Positions 49,317-57,273 of a stretch of 64,000 nt of DNA are shown here, in pieces. Numbering within the stretch: the first letter of the stretch is position 1; each line of letters opens with the position of its first letter. Under the pieces are notes generated by a model. That model searched no databases. It was not told the DNA's origin and saw only the letters and a list, made by a program, of their open reading frames with translations. The position numbers were made by a program, and so were the translations under genes. The stretch spans positions 1 through 64,000 of the forward strand of contig JAAXXS010000004.1 in NCBI GenBank assembly GCA_013334395.1, given 5' to 3'. Source of the DNA: Holophagaceae bacterium. GTDB taxonomy: Bacteria > Acidobacteriota > Holophagae > Holophagales > Holophagaceae.

Positions 49317-50501
49317 CTAGACCCGGAACTGCCCCACCTGCTGGTTCTGGTCCTCGGCGACCCGGGCCAGCTCGGCGGCGGTGCGGGCGACCTCGGCCAC
49401 GGTCTGGGCCATCTGGCCGGTGGCCGCGGCGTTGTGGGCCACTCGGTCCAGGTTCACGTCCACCTGCTCGGCCACCTCGGCGCTGGTGCGGGCCTGCTCG
49501 TCGGCGGCGGCGCCCACCTCAAGCAGCACCGAGGCCAGGGCCTGGATGCTGGTCTCGATGGTGCTGAGGGCGGTGACCGTGGCGCCGACCATCTGGGCGC
49601 CCTGGGTCACGGAGTCATTGCTGCGCTCGATGAGCTCCCCGATCTCGCGGGCGGCGGCGCCGCTGCGCTCGGCCAGCTTGCGGACCTCCTCGGCCACCAC
49701 GGCGAAGCCCTTGCCCATGGCGCCGGCCTTGGCGGCCTCGATGGCGGCGTTCAGCGACAGCAGGTTCGTCTGCCGGGCGATGTCCTGAATCAGCCGCACG
49801 GCGGCCACCATGCTGGAGGTGGCGGTGCGGATCTCCTCCATGGCCTGGGCGCTGGCGGTGCCGGCCTGGGCGCCCTGCTGCACGGCGGCCACGGCGGACC
49901 CGGACTCCTTCCGGGAGCGCTGGAGGTTCTCCGAGACCTGCTCGATGGAGGCGGACAGCTCGGTGACCGCCGCGGCGACGCGCTCGAAGGCGGCCCGCTG
50001 GGCCTCGGAGTTGCCGGCGAGGCTGGCGCTGGTGGCGGCCATCTGCTCGCTGGAGGCGGAGAGCTGGGTGGCGCCGCTGGCCACGGAGCCCGAGGTGCTG
50101 ATGAGGCTCTGGAAGATGGTCCGGATCCGCGCGTTGTAGCTGTTGAAGGCGGTGGCGGCCGCACCGATCTCGTCCTGGCTGTCGACCGGGAGCTGGAGCG
50201 TCAGGTCGCTCCGGCTCAGCCCCTCCGCAAGGGCCTGCAGGGGCCGGGTGATCCAGAGGCTCACCCGGTAGACCACCGTGAAGGTGAGCATCCAGAGCAC
50301 GAAGGACACGACGAAGTCCATGAGGAAGGCCCGCCAGGGGCCCTTGGACAGGTCGATCCCGCCCTGCAGCAAGCCCTGTTCCTGCAGCTGGCCATAGAGG
50401 GTCCAGGTCTCGTGGATGTTGAAGAAGGCGTAGCCCAGCACGGGCGGCAGGATCATGAGGAGGAGCTTCCCACGCACGCTCAGGCGATTGGACAGAGACA
50501 T
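49317..50501 (-). CDS. Methyl-accepting chemotaxis protein without a ligand domain
   Basis: This 394-aa receptor has two transmembrane helices (about 12-30 and 70-92). Only about 40 residues lie between them, so there is no periplasmic ligand-binding domain. A HAMP follows (about 95-150), then the MCP signalling hairpin whose tip reads [21 protein letters not shown]. It may sense membrane state or energy through the HAMP, or partner with another protein. Start ATG 50501 has GGGAG upstream. No che genes are nearby. Confidence 0.9.
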   Translation of the reverse strand: MSLSNRLSVRGKLLLMILPPVLGYAFFNIHETWTLYGQLQEQGLLQGGIDLSKGPWRAFLMDFVVSFVLWMLTFTVVYRVSLWITRPLQALAEGLSRSDLTLQLPVDSQDEIGAAATAFNSYNARIRTIFQSLISTSGSVASGATQLSASSEQMAATSASLAGNSEAQRAAFERVAAAVTELSASIEQVSENLQRSRKESGSAVAAVQQGAQAGTASAQAMEEIRTATSSMVAAVRLIQDIARQTNLLSLNAAIEAAKAGAMGKGFAVVAEEVRKLAERSGAAAREIGELIERSNDSVTQGAQMVGATVTALSTIETSIQALASVLLEVGAAADEQARTSAEVAEQVDVNLDRVAHNAAATGQMAQTVAEVARTAAELARVAEDQNQQVGQFRV

Positions 50502-50567
50502 GGGGGCTCCCGGAGGGACCTTGCGGGCCCACCCCTTCATCGGAGTGCTGGGTGGGTTACCTGATAA

Positions 50568-51740
50568 TCAGCCCAGCAGCTTCAGGGTGTCGTCCAGGAC
50601 CCGGATCACGCTGAGGATGTGGAAGGGCTCGACCACGAGGTAGTCCACCGCGCCGGCGGCCATGGCCCGGTTCCGCTTGAGGTCTGACTCCTCGCCGGTG
50701 CCCGCCAGCAGGATGGGAAGGGGACACTTCTCCTGCTGGATCAGGCGGCCACAGCGCTCCAGCGAGGTTCCGGCGCGCTGGCGGTGGTGGATCAGCACCA
50801 GCTTGATGCGACCCCACGCACCCTCGCCGCCGCCCATCTCGGCCAGCGAGGGCAGCACGGGACCCTTCATGAGGTCCAGGGCGGCGACCCCGAACTTGCG
50901 CCCCACGGCCTCGGCCAGCCGCGTGGGGAAGGCGTCCTCGCCCGCGAGCACCAGCAGCATCGGGTCGCGGTCCACGAGCACCTTCAGGAGGGCCGCCGGG
51001 TGGGCGGCCTCCCGGCGGGGGACTAGGCGGGCCGACTCCAGGCCCCCGGGGACGAAGCGCGACAGATCCCGCTGGGCCTGATGGTGCTTGGCCTCCATGA
51101 GCCACTGGCGATAGAGGCTCACCCGCTTCTTGTCCGCGGAGTCGGCGATGCGCAGCCCCCAGACCCGGTCGCCAAAGTAGGCCACCCGCATGGGCAGGGC
51201 CAGGTTCTCGCCGATGGCCGCCCGCAGCTCCACCGATGTGCTGGCGTTGAGCCTCAGCATGTCCCCCAGGATCCGGGTGGCTTCCGGGGGGGCCAGCTCC
51301 AGGCCGTCCTCGCCGAAGGCCAGCACGAAGCCGTCCCGCACATTGTTCGACTGGTCCGCGAAGGGGCAGGGCACGGGCCGGTCGGGGGTGTATTCCGCCA
51401 GGCGGTGCGTGTCCAGGGCTCGCAGCAGGCGCGGCATGGCCACATGGCAGGCCTCGGTGCCGTGAAACTTGCCGTGGCCCTGCAGGTCCACCACAGCCTC
51501 GTAGGGCAGGCCCCGGTCCAGCAGGTGCAGGGTGACCCGGGAGCCGGGCTTCAGGCCCCACTGCCCTCGCCCCATGTCGGAGATGCCGAGGATCACGCGG
51601 TCCGAAGCCTCGGCCAGCACCCGGAAGTCCCCGCGGAAGTGGCCGAAGATCAGGCTGACCATCCCCTCGTCCTCACATAACCGCTGGAAGACCATGCGGA
51701 TGGCCTCGTGCTGATCCTTGTTGAGGCTCTGGGTGCCCAT
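50568..51740 (-). CDS. PilZ/YcgR-like protein with pseudo-receiver tail
   Basis: This 390-aa cytoplasmic protein begins with a YcgR-like beta domain (GSRVTLHLLDRGLPYEAVVDLQGHG, about 55-80). A middle helical part follows (about 130-215), and the C-terminal 110 residues follow the receiver fold. In that tail the phospho-Asp position reads VLIHHR and the conserved Lys becomes Glu in VVEPF. The tail therefore cannot be phosphorylated as a normal receiver. No clear RxxxR c-di-GMP motif is seen. It lies beside the chemoreceptor, in the same direction. Confidence 0.6.
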   Translation of the reverse strand: MGTQSLNKDQHEAIRMVFQRLCEDEGMVSLIFGHFRGDFRVLAEASDRVILGISDMGRGQWGLKPGSRVTLHLLDRGLPYEAVVDLQGHGKFHGTEACHVAMPRLLRALDTHRLAEYTPDRPVPCPFADQSNNVRDGFVLAFGEDGLELAPPEATRILGDMLRLNASTSVELRAAIGENLALPMRVAYFGDRVWGLRIADSADKKRVSLYRQWLMEAKHHQAQRDLSRFVPGGLESARLVPRREAAHPAALLKVLVDRDPMLLVLAGEDAFPTRLAEAVGRKFGVAALDLMKGPVLPSLAEMGGGEGAWGRIKLVLIHHRQRAGTSLERCGRLIQQEKCPLPILLAGTGEESDLKRNRAMAAGAVDYLVVEPFHILSVIRVLDDTLKLLG

Positions 51741-51769
51741 GCTCGCTTCATCGGGCAAAGCCCCTGAAG

Positions 51770-52708
51770 CTATAGTTTGTCGAGAATTTCTTCCACGACA
51801 GAGTAGGGGTCCCGGACCCGGTCGGCGATCGCCTGGATGCCCGCCTCCACCCACGGGGCACCCACCCGGGCCTTGGCCCGGCGCGAGGCGGCCTCGGCCA
51901 GGAGGGACTCGAAGCGCAGCCGGGCGCGCTCCCGGGCCTTGCGCTCCAGGCCGCCGTGGGCCCGAAGCCACACGCCGTGCTCCCGGATCCGGGCGATGAG
52001 CTCGGGGATGCCCTGGCCCTGCTGGGCCACGGTGCGCAGCACCGGGGGATCCCAGGGCCGGACGCAGGACAGGGACTTCATGGCCTCGATCCCCTGCTCC
52101 ACCTGGTCGGCGCCATCGCGGTCGGCCTTGTTGATCACGAACAGGTCGGCCACCTCCATGATGCCGGCCTTGATGGCCTGGATCTCATCGCCCATGCCTG
52201 GGACCAGGACCACACAGCAGGTCTGGACGCAGCTCACCACGTCCACCTCGTCCTGGCCCACGCCCACGGTCTCCACCAGGACCGTGTCGTAGCCCGCCGC
52301 GTCCAGCAGGTCGATGGCGTCCTGGGTGGCCCGCGCCAGGCCGCCGAGGGCGCCCCGGGTGGCCATGCTGCGGATGAAGATGCCCGGATCCGAGGCGCAG
52401 CGGCCCATGCGGATGCGGTCCCCCAGGATGGCGCCGCCGCTGAAGGGAGACGTGGGATCCACGGCCAGGATCCCCACCTTCTGGCCTTCGGCCCGCAGGG
52501 CCCGGGCCAGCTGGTCCGTCAGGGTGCTCTTGCCGGCGCCAGGGGAGCCGGTGATGCCGACCACCGCAGCCCGGCCCAGGTGCGGCCACAGCTCGGACAT
52601 GAGCTCCCGGGCGCCGGGGTGGCCGTTCTCCATCCAGGAGATGGCCCGGCCCAGGGCTCGGGCCTCGCCGCGGCGCAGGGGTTCCAGGAGTTCGGCGCTG
52701 GGAGACAT
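51770..52708 (-). CDS. meaB: MeaB/ArgK family G-protein chaperone
   Basis: MeaB protects and reloads the B12 cofactor of methylmalonyl-CoA mutase. The 312-aa product has the P-loop GSPGAGKSTL (about residue 52) and VDPTSPFSGGAILGDRIRM. VETVGVGQDEVDV (G3 region) and VINKADRDGA (G4) follow. The C-terminal dimerisation arm ends DPYSVVEEILDKL. I start at ATG 52708. No mutase gene is in the window, so it may serve isobutyryl- or methylmalonyl-CoA mutase elsewhere. Confidence 0.92.
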   Translation of the reverse strand: MSPSAELLEPLRRGEARALGRAISWMENGHPGARELMSELWPHLGRAAVVGITGSPGAGKSTLTDQLARALRAEGQKVGILAVDPTSPFSGGAILGDRIRMGRCASDPGIFIRSMATRGALGGLARATQDAIDLLDAAGYDTVLVETVGVGQDEVDVVSCVQTCCVVLVPGMGDEIQAIKAGIMEVADLFVINKADRDGADQVEQGIEAMKSLSCVRPWDPPVLRTVAQQGQGIPELIARIREHGVWLRAHGGLERKARERARLRFESLLAEAASRRAKARVGAPWVEAGIQAIADRVRDPYSVVEEILDKL

Positions 52709-52814
52709 GCGCCCAGGATGCCAGACAAGGGCCCCGGGCCGGAGTGGAACTCGCGCCCCGGGTCGGGTTGGGGTACCCTCAATTCTCGGCACAGGCCGGA
52801 CTGGAACCAACACC

Positions 52815-53219
52815 ATGAAAAAAGGGCCTCTTTCCATGAGCGATCCCGCAGTTGGGGATTCGGCTCCCGCCGCGGCCCCGAAGCCTGCCCCCGTGCTTCT
52901 CACGAAGCGCGTCGCGGTGGCGCCGCCGGATCCCGCCGCCCCCCGGGAGAAGATCTGCTCCGAGTGCGGGATACACTTCCGCGTGGAGCAGGGCCAGAAG
53001 TTCTACCTCTGCCCGGACTGCTACCGGCGGTCCTTCGTCTACAAGCGCAAGGGCGGCCAGGAGACGGCCCGCATCCTGACCCACATCACCTGCGCCTCCT
53101 GCGGGGCCACGGAATACCTGCCCTTCATTCCCGAGGACCCGGCCAAGGCCCTCTGCCGGGCCTGCTTCGCCAAGGCCCGCCCGGAACAAAAGCCCGCTCC
53201 CCGACACCCTCATCGATAG
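52815..53219 (+). CDS. Double zinc-ribbon protein, unknown function
   Basis: This 134-aa protein has a Pro/Ala-rich N-terminus (about 1-45). Two four-cysteine knuckles follow: CSECG...CPDC (about 49-70) and CASCG...CRAC (about 97-122). Between them is a basic KRKGGQE segment, and the tail is basic. The pattern suits a nucleic-acid- or protein-binding zinc ribbon. Starts at 52815 and 52836 are both possible. It is divergent from meaB and 13 bases before the exported-protein gene. Confidence 0.65.
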   Translation: MKKGPLSMSDPAVGDSAPAAAPKPAPVLLTKRVAVAPPDPAAPREKICSECGIHFRVEQGQKFYLCPDCYRRSFVYKRKGGQETARILTHITCASCGATEYLPFIPEDPAKALCRACFAKARPEQKPAPRHPHR

Positions 53220-53232
53220 CTCCGAGGTTTCC

Positions 53233-54384
53233 ATGCGTCTGCGCCTTCTGCCCCTTCTGCTTGCCGCCACCCTCCTGCCCGCCCAGGCTCCGGCGCCCAA
53301 GGCCGCTGCCAAACCGGTCACCAAGGCCGCCCCCAAGCCGGTCGTCAAGGCTGCTGCCAAGCCGAGCCCCGAAGCCGAGACCGCCCGCCGCGCCCTGCGG
53401 GAGACCCTCGACGCCATCGACGCCGCCTGGTTCGGCCAGGCCTACCAGGGGGTCTCCTCCGTGGAGCTGCAGGGCACCTTGGGCATCGCGCTCAGTGGCG
53501 CTGCCGTGAACCAGAAGGTGGACAGCCTCAGCCAGGGCGCCGTGAAGGGCAACAGCCAGGGCGGCCAGACCAACCTCCGGGTCAAGGGCGTCTACTTCGC
53601 CAATGGCGACTTCAAGACGGACATCCTGGGCGACTTCGGGACCCTGCTCTACACCCGGCGCGGCAACCGCGGCTTCCTCTACAGCAAGGAGCAGAACGCC
53701 TACACCACCCGGGTGGATCTGCCCCCCGCCGACGCGCCGCTGACCTACATGTCCTGGTTCCGCCAGACCCTGAACGACATCAAGGCTGTCTACATTGACG
53801 CCCCCACCTTCAAGGCCAGCCTGGCCGCCGATGAGACCGTCGAAGGCCGCCCCCTGCAGCGCCTGGTCTTCACCGCCCCCACCGGGGCCTGGGACGCCAA
53901 GAAGCGCGAGCAGTCCATGGCCCAGAGCCTGGGCTTCTGGAAGCGCGGCAAGCTGGAGGTCGCCATCGACAAAGCCACCAAGCTGCCGGTGCGCCTCGAG
54001 TTCCGCAACGATGACCAGGGCGTGCACACCCGCATGGACTTCAGCTACGGCGACAAGGGCCGCCTCCAGGCCGTCAACATCAGCAACTCCAGCCGGGGCT
54101 TCGAGGGACCGGGCTGGCTGCGGGTCGGCTACGGCGGCGATGGCCGCATGTCCAATGTCGCCGGCGAGCTGAGCGCCAGCGCCGACAAGCGGATCTCCTT
54201 CGCCATGGACCTCGCCTGGTCCAAGACGCGCAGCGCCAGTGAGCTTGCCGCCATTCCCCCCGCCGGCGCCACCAAGCGCGGTCGCGAGGACATGGAGACC
54301 CAGCTGGCCCTGGGCCTCGCCTCCAAGATCTTCGACCTCCAGCGCGCCGGCCTGAACATGCGCAGCATCGCCATCGGCAAGTAG
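53233..54384 (+). CDS. Exported protein of unknown function (LolA-like fold possible)
   Basis: This 383-aa protein has a signal peptide (LRLLPLLLAATLLPAQA), then an Ala/Lys/Pro linker of repeated AAKPVTKAAPKP units (about 20-50), then a beta-rich body (SVELQGTLGIAL, RVKGVYFANGDFKTDI). This recalls LolA/LppX-like lipid-binding half-barrels, but no motif is decisive. Its last 27 coding bases and stop lie within a 31-bp sequence that recurs at 57094, marking one end of the inserted island. Confidence 0.7.
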   Translation: MRLRLLPLLLAATLLPAQAPAPKAAAKPVTKAAPKPVVKAAAKPSPEAETARRALRETLDAIDAAWFGQAYQGVSSVELQGTLGIALSGAAVNQKVDSLSQGAVKGNSQGGQTNLRVKGVYFANGDFKTDILGDFGTLLYTRRGNRGFLYSKEQNAYTTRVDLPPADAPLTYMSWFRQTLNDIKAVYIDAPTFKASLAADETVEGRPLQRLVFTAPTGAWDAKKREQSMAQSLGFWKRGKLEVAIDKATKLPVRLEFRNDDQGVHTRMDFSYGDKGRLQAVNISNSSRGFEGPGWLRVGYGGDGRMSNVAGELSASADKRISFAMDLAWSKTRSASELAAIPPAGATKRGREDMETQLALGLASKIFDLQRAGLNMRSIAIGK

Positions 54385-54387
54385 CCC
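54357..54387 (+). repeat. Left copy of 31-bp direct repeat (att-like)
   Basis: The repeat covers the last codons and stop of the exported-protein gene plus GCCC. It is identical over 31 bases to 57094-57124, in the same orientation, with 2.7 kb between the copies. Confidence 0.9.
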
Positions 54388-54847
54388 GAAGGCTCTGCCC
54401 CGGTGAAAGGGGGCGTCAGGTGGGGAAGGACCCTCGTCGTGACTGCCGCCCTCTGTGGCTCCTTCTCCTGCACGCCGATAGCTCTTGCTGACGCCGGTCC
54501 CGCTCTGGGTGGTCGAGGCCGAGGCGGAGGTGCGCCGCACCAGGCACGTCTTCTTCGACCGAGCCAGCCTCCTCGTCGCGACCCTGGATGATCAGGTGTC
54601 GGATGCGCCTACCCTCGCGCTGGCGCTTACCAACGCCTGCACGACGGAATACGACGCCTATGCCCAGGCAAGGTCCGTTCTGACGGGTCCAACGGATCGG
54701 CAGCGCGAAGACAAGCGCCGGGTCATGACCGTCCGAAGGAGAAGATCCGGACGTCCTTGCCCATCGTGCTCGCCCACCGGCCGGGCAAGCCCCTCAAGCG
54801 GAGGGACTACCCCGGCTGACCGCGAGGCGGCAGCGGGGTTGCGGTAG
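54388..54847 (+). pseudogene. Decayed reading frame at the left end of the island
   Basis: A frame from 54403 encodes a signal-like start (TLVVTAALCGSFSC) that degenerates. From about 54485 the +1-shifted frame continues with a plausible helical protein (ASLLVATLDDQVSDAPTLALALTNACTTEYDAY in part) and then a basic nonsense tail. One shift near 54490-54510 would join them. I see it as a broken small exported protein, but the family is unrecognised. Confidence 0.35.
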
Positions 54848-54897
54848 CGGGAGGCGAGGGTGAAGTTGGACTTGCCATCCGTGGAAGGTGTGATAAT

Positions 54898-54923
54898 TTT
54901 TTGTCTACGACAAAAATTTTTTT
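54898..54923 (+). terminator. AT-rich hairpin followed by T run
   Basis: TTTTTGTC-tac-GACAAAAA is a perfect 8-bp stem followed by seven Ts. It marks the switch from the GC-rich remnant to the AT-rich leader of the triple-Rid gene. A GATAAT box directly precedes it. Confidence 0.45.
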
Positions 54924-54961
54924 AGATATTTACCCTTTCCCCCCCCCACCCATAGGTCTCC

Positions 54962-55078
54962 ATGAGCAAATTCCGCAAGGGCATACGAATCCTGAGCCCC
55001 AGCACTTCTGGATCTCAGCATTTCTATCCTTTATTTTTTTCCACTAACTTCCAACTAACGAAGGGAAACCTTTCATGA
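54962..55078 (+). CDS. Possible 38-codon leader ORF upstream of the triple-Rid gene
   Basis: An ATG at 54962 opens a 38-codon frame (MSKFRKGIRILSPSTSGS...) whose TGA overlaps the ATG of the Rid gene (ATGA). It is too short for the track. The ribosome site is weak (AGG). It could be a leader peptide or chance. Confidence 0.25.
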   Translation: MSKFRKGIRILSPSTSGSQHFYPLFFSTNFQLTKGNLS

Positions 55079-56346
55079 GTGGCTATAACGCAGTCCTCGC
55101 GAGAAACACGGATAAAGCTCCCAAGGGAATCGGCCCCTATTCACAAACGGTAGCTTTCTCTCATTACAATAATCTCTCCGCTCAATTGCCGATCGATCCA
55201 AAAACTGGCAAAAGGGTGGCTGGTGGTATCAAAGAACAGGCTGAGCAGTGTTTTATAAATATCAGGGCAATTCTGGAGAGCATCAACCAGACCATGAGCG
55301 ATGTGGTCAGGCTCAGTATTTTCGTCAAAAATATCAAAGATGTGGAAGCGGTTGATGAGGTTTATAGGGCCTTCTTTCCCTGCTATGTTCCCACCCGTAC
55401 GGTGGTCGCTGTTGCAGCATTGCCCCTGAATGCTTTGCTGCAGATCGAAGCTCTTGTTTCAAACGGTGTCGGTACCATTCCAAACGCACCCCAGGCAGGC
55501 GATCTCATCAAGCTTACGAACAACACGGCAAATGCGCCGATAAGCGCTCTATCGACACAGGCAGTAGCTTTTTCTCATTATAATAATATTTCAGCTCAAT
55601 TACCTATCGATCCAAAATCCGGTAGAGTGGTCGCTGGCGGTGCAAAAGAGCAGACTGTACAGTGCTTAAAGAATATCAAGGCCATTTTAGAAAGTATCGA
55701 CGTTCCTATTGATGATATTGTTAAAATCAATATTTTTCTTAAAAATCTCTCGGATATTGAAGCAGTAAACGAAGTATATACAACTTTTTTCCCGGACTCG
55801 GCCATTGCCAGGGCCGCAGCCTATGTCCCTGCGCGGACAACCATTGCCGCTTCGGCTCTACCGATGGACGCTTTGGTGCAAATCGAAGCCGTGGTGTCCC
55901 ACGGAGATGGCACGCCCCCGCAAGTCCTTGAAGACAGACATCGGCTCATCATGGAACCAAACAATACGAAAAATGCACCGAAATGTTCTCTCTCTACACA
56001 AACGGTAGCCTTTTCTCATTACAACCATCTTTCCGCCCAATTACCCTTGGATCCAATAACGGGTAAAATGGTGGCGGGTGGTGCCAAGGAGCAGGCTGGA
56101 CAGTGCCTGAAAAACATCAAGGCCATCGTAGAAAGCATCGATCACCGTATGGATGACGTGGTTAAAGTGAATATTTTCCTTAAAAATATCGCAGATATCG
56201 ATGCTGTCGACGAAGTCTACACAACCTTCTTCCCAGGCGGTGTTCCTGCCCGCAGAACTGTTGGCGTATCGGCCATACTTGAAGATGCCTTGGTCCAAAT
56301 TGATGTGGTTTTATCAAACGCTGAAAGCACCCCGCCAAAGGCGTAG
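55075..56346 (+). CDS. Three-domain RidA (YjgF/YER057c/UK114) protein
   Basis: Rid proteins hydrolyse reactive enamine/imine intermediates from PLP enzymes and normally form trimers of about 130-aa chains. This 423-aa protein holds three Rid domains in one chain (about 1-135, 140-280, 290-423). Each repeats the pattern FSHYNN(L/I)SAQLP, VAGG.KEQ..QC, (I/V)FLKN and a VPxR segment. The catalytic-type Arg is present in all three (VPTRTVV, VPARTTI, VPARRTV). The Glu of QIEAVV becomes Asp (QIDVVL) in the third. Base composition is far lower in GC than in the neighbours. AAGGG precedes the ATG. The substrate is unknown. Confidence 0.9.
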   Translation: MSGYNAVLARNTDKAPKGIGPYSQTVAFSHYNNLSAQLPIDPKTGKRVAGGIKEQAEQCFINIRAILESINQTMSDVVRLSIFVKNIKDVEAVDEVYRAFFPCYVPTRTVVAVAALPLNALLQIEALVSNGVGTIPNAPQAGDLIKLTNNTANAPISALSTQAVAFSHYNNISAQLPIDPKSGRVVAGGAKEQTVQCLKNIKAILESIDVPIDDIVKINIFLKNLSDIEAVNEVYTTFFPDSAIARAAAYVPARTTIAASALPMDALVQIEAVVSHGDGTPPQVLEDRHRLIMEPNNTKNAPKCSLSTQTVAFSHYNHLSAQLPLDPITGKMVAGGAKEQAGQCLKNIKAIVESIDHRMDDVVKVNIFLKNIADIDAVDEVYTTFFPGGVPARRTVGVSAILEDALVQIDVVLSNAESTPPKA

Positions 56347-56363
56347 AAAAGCAGACTGCTGGA

Positions 56364-56407
56364 CCCCCTGCCGGTGGACTTCACCTCATTCCACCGCAGG
56401 GGGTTTA
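56364..56407 (+). terminator. Terminator after the triple-Rid gene
   Basis: CCCCCTGC(C)GGTGG pairs with CCACCGCAGGGGG with a single bulged C, followed by TTTAT. Confidence 0.75.
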
Positions 56408-56433
56408 TGGTTCTTGTGTCCTAGGAGGCTCCC

Positions 56434-56748
56434 ATGAAGCCAAGGCAGAACCTTGACGCCCTGATCGCAAAGCACCCGGAGATCTACGAGGCCTACGCCC
56501 GGTTTGGGAAGGCGGTCCACGACCAAGGTGGGCCCCTGGACGAGAAGACCCGCTGGCTCGTGAAAGTGGCCGTGTCTGCCACGGTGGGCATCGCCAAGGC
56601 CCAGCTCACCCATATGATCAAGGCGCGGGAGGCGGGCTGCACGCCGGACGAGATCGAGCACGCCCTCCTGCTCATCGCTCCAACAGCGGGCTTTCCCCGC
56701 ATGATGGAGGCCATGGAGCGCTTCCGGGACTTCCTGCAGGAGTCCTAG
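56434..56748 (+). CDS. Carboxymuconolactone decarboxylase-like protein without AhpD cysteines
   Basis: This 104-aa CMD-fold protein reads LDEKTRWLVKVAVSATVGIAKAQLTHMIKAREAG, with the conserved His in LTHMIKAREAG. The CxxC that gives AhpD-type members peroxidase activity is missing. The tail (DEIEHALLLIAPTAGFPRM) is typical. It follows the Rid gene within the island and has GGAGG upstream. A decarboxylase or an oligomeric binding role are both possible. Confidence 0.85.
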   Translation: MKPRQNLDALIAKHPEIYEAYARFGKAVHDQGGPLDEKTRWLVKVAVSATVGIAKAQLTHMIKAREAGCTPDEIEHALLLIAPTAGFPRMMEAMERFRDFLQES

Positions 56749-56770
56749 TCTTAGGCCTTTGGCAGGAGCT

Positions 56771-56986
56771 TCAGGCATCGAGAAGCTTTAACCCATCGGC
56801 ACGAATAGACCTATCGGGTGCCACGAAACGATAGAGGGTTTGCCGGGTGATCCCGAGTTCCTTGCAGAGGTTGTCTACCTTGGTCTCAGGCTTACCCATG
56901 GATGCCTGGGCCATTCCTACCTTTGCAGGGGTCATGGTGAAAGGGCGGTCCTTGGCTAGATCGTTCTTGAAGCTGAACCTTCGCAT
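56771..56986 (-). pseudogene. C-terminal fragment of a serine recombinase (resolvase/invertase)
   Basis: The 71-aa frame ends in the HTH DNA-binding domain of Tn3-type resolvases/Pin invertases: RPFTMTPAKVGMAQASMG, then VDNLCKELGITRQTLYRFV and RADGLKLLDA. The catalytic N-terminal domain with its Ser is gone. The first ten or so codons are unrelated. This is a relic of the enzyme that could have moved the island or an earlier element. Confidence 0.75.
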
Positions 56987-57093
56987 TCATTTCCACTTGA
57001 AGAGAGGAGCGAAGAGAGGGGGCTAGAAAATCTGGCCGACAAGGGTTTAATGCGGGGCGCCGTGAAGGTGGGTTGCATTAGGGCTACTTTTCC

Positions 57094-57124
57094 CATGCGC
57101 AGCATCGCCATCGGCAAGTAGCCC
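57094..57124 (+). repeat. Right copy of 31-bp direct repeat (att-like)
   Basis: Identical to 54357-54387. It is followed by 24 bases and then the tRNA-Pro promoter, so it marks the right junction of the island. Confidence 0.9.
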
Positions 57125-57145
57125 AAGGGCCAACCCCGCCCTGTT

Positions 57146-57154
57146 TGCTATACT
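57146..57154 (+). promoter_or_regulatory. Extended -10 promoter of tRNA-Pro
   Basis: TGC-TATACT lies 11 bases before the mature tRNA. No -35 box is well placed. It sits just outside the right 31-bp repeat. Confidence 0.6.
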
Positions 57155-57165
57155 TCACGCACCGT

Positions 57166-57273
<108 letters not shown>

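Larger units (their letters stand above)
54357..57124. mobile_element. Putative integrated island bounded by 31-bp repeats
   Basis: About 2.7 kb of DNA lies between two identical 31-bp copies of a gene's 3' end. The right copy runs straight into the promoter of tRNA-Pro, so removing the insert would restore a gene-end/tRNA junction. The cargo differs in base composition from the rest: a decayed GC-rich part, a markedly lower-GC triple-Rid gene, a CMD-like gene, and a serine-recombinase C-terminal fragment. No complete integrase remains, so the element is probably immobile. Site-specific integration at a gene end is the simplest explanation; a recombination-driven duplication is the alternative. 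Confidence 0.65.
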
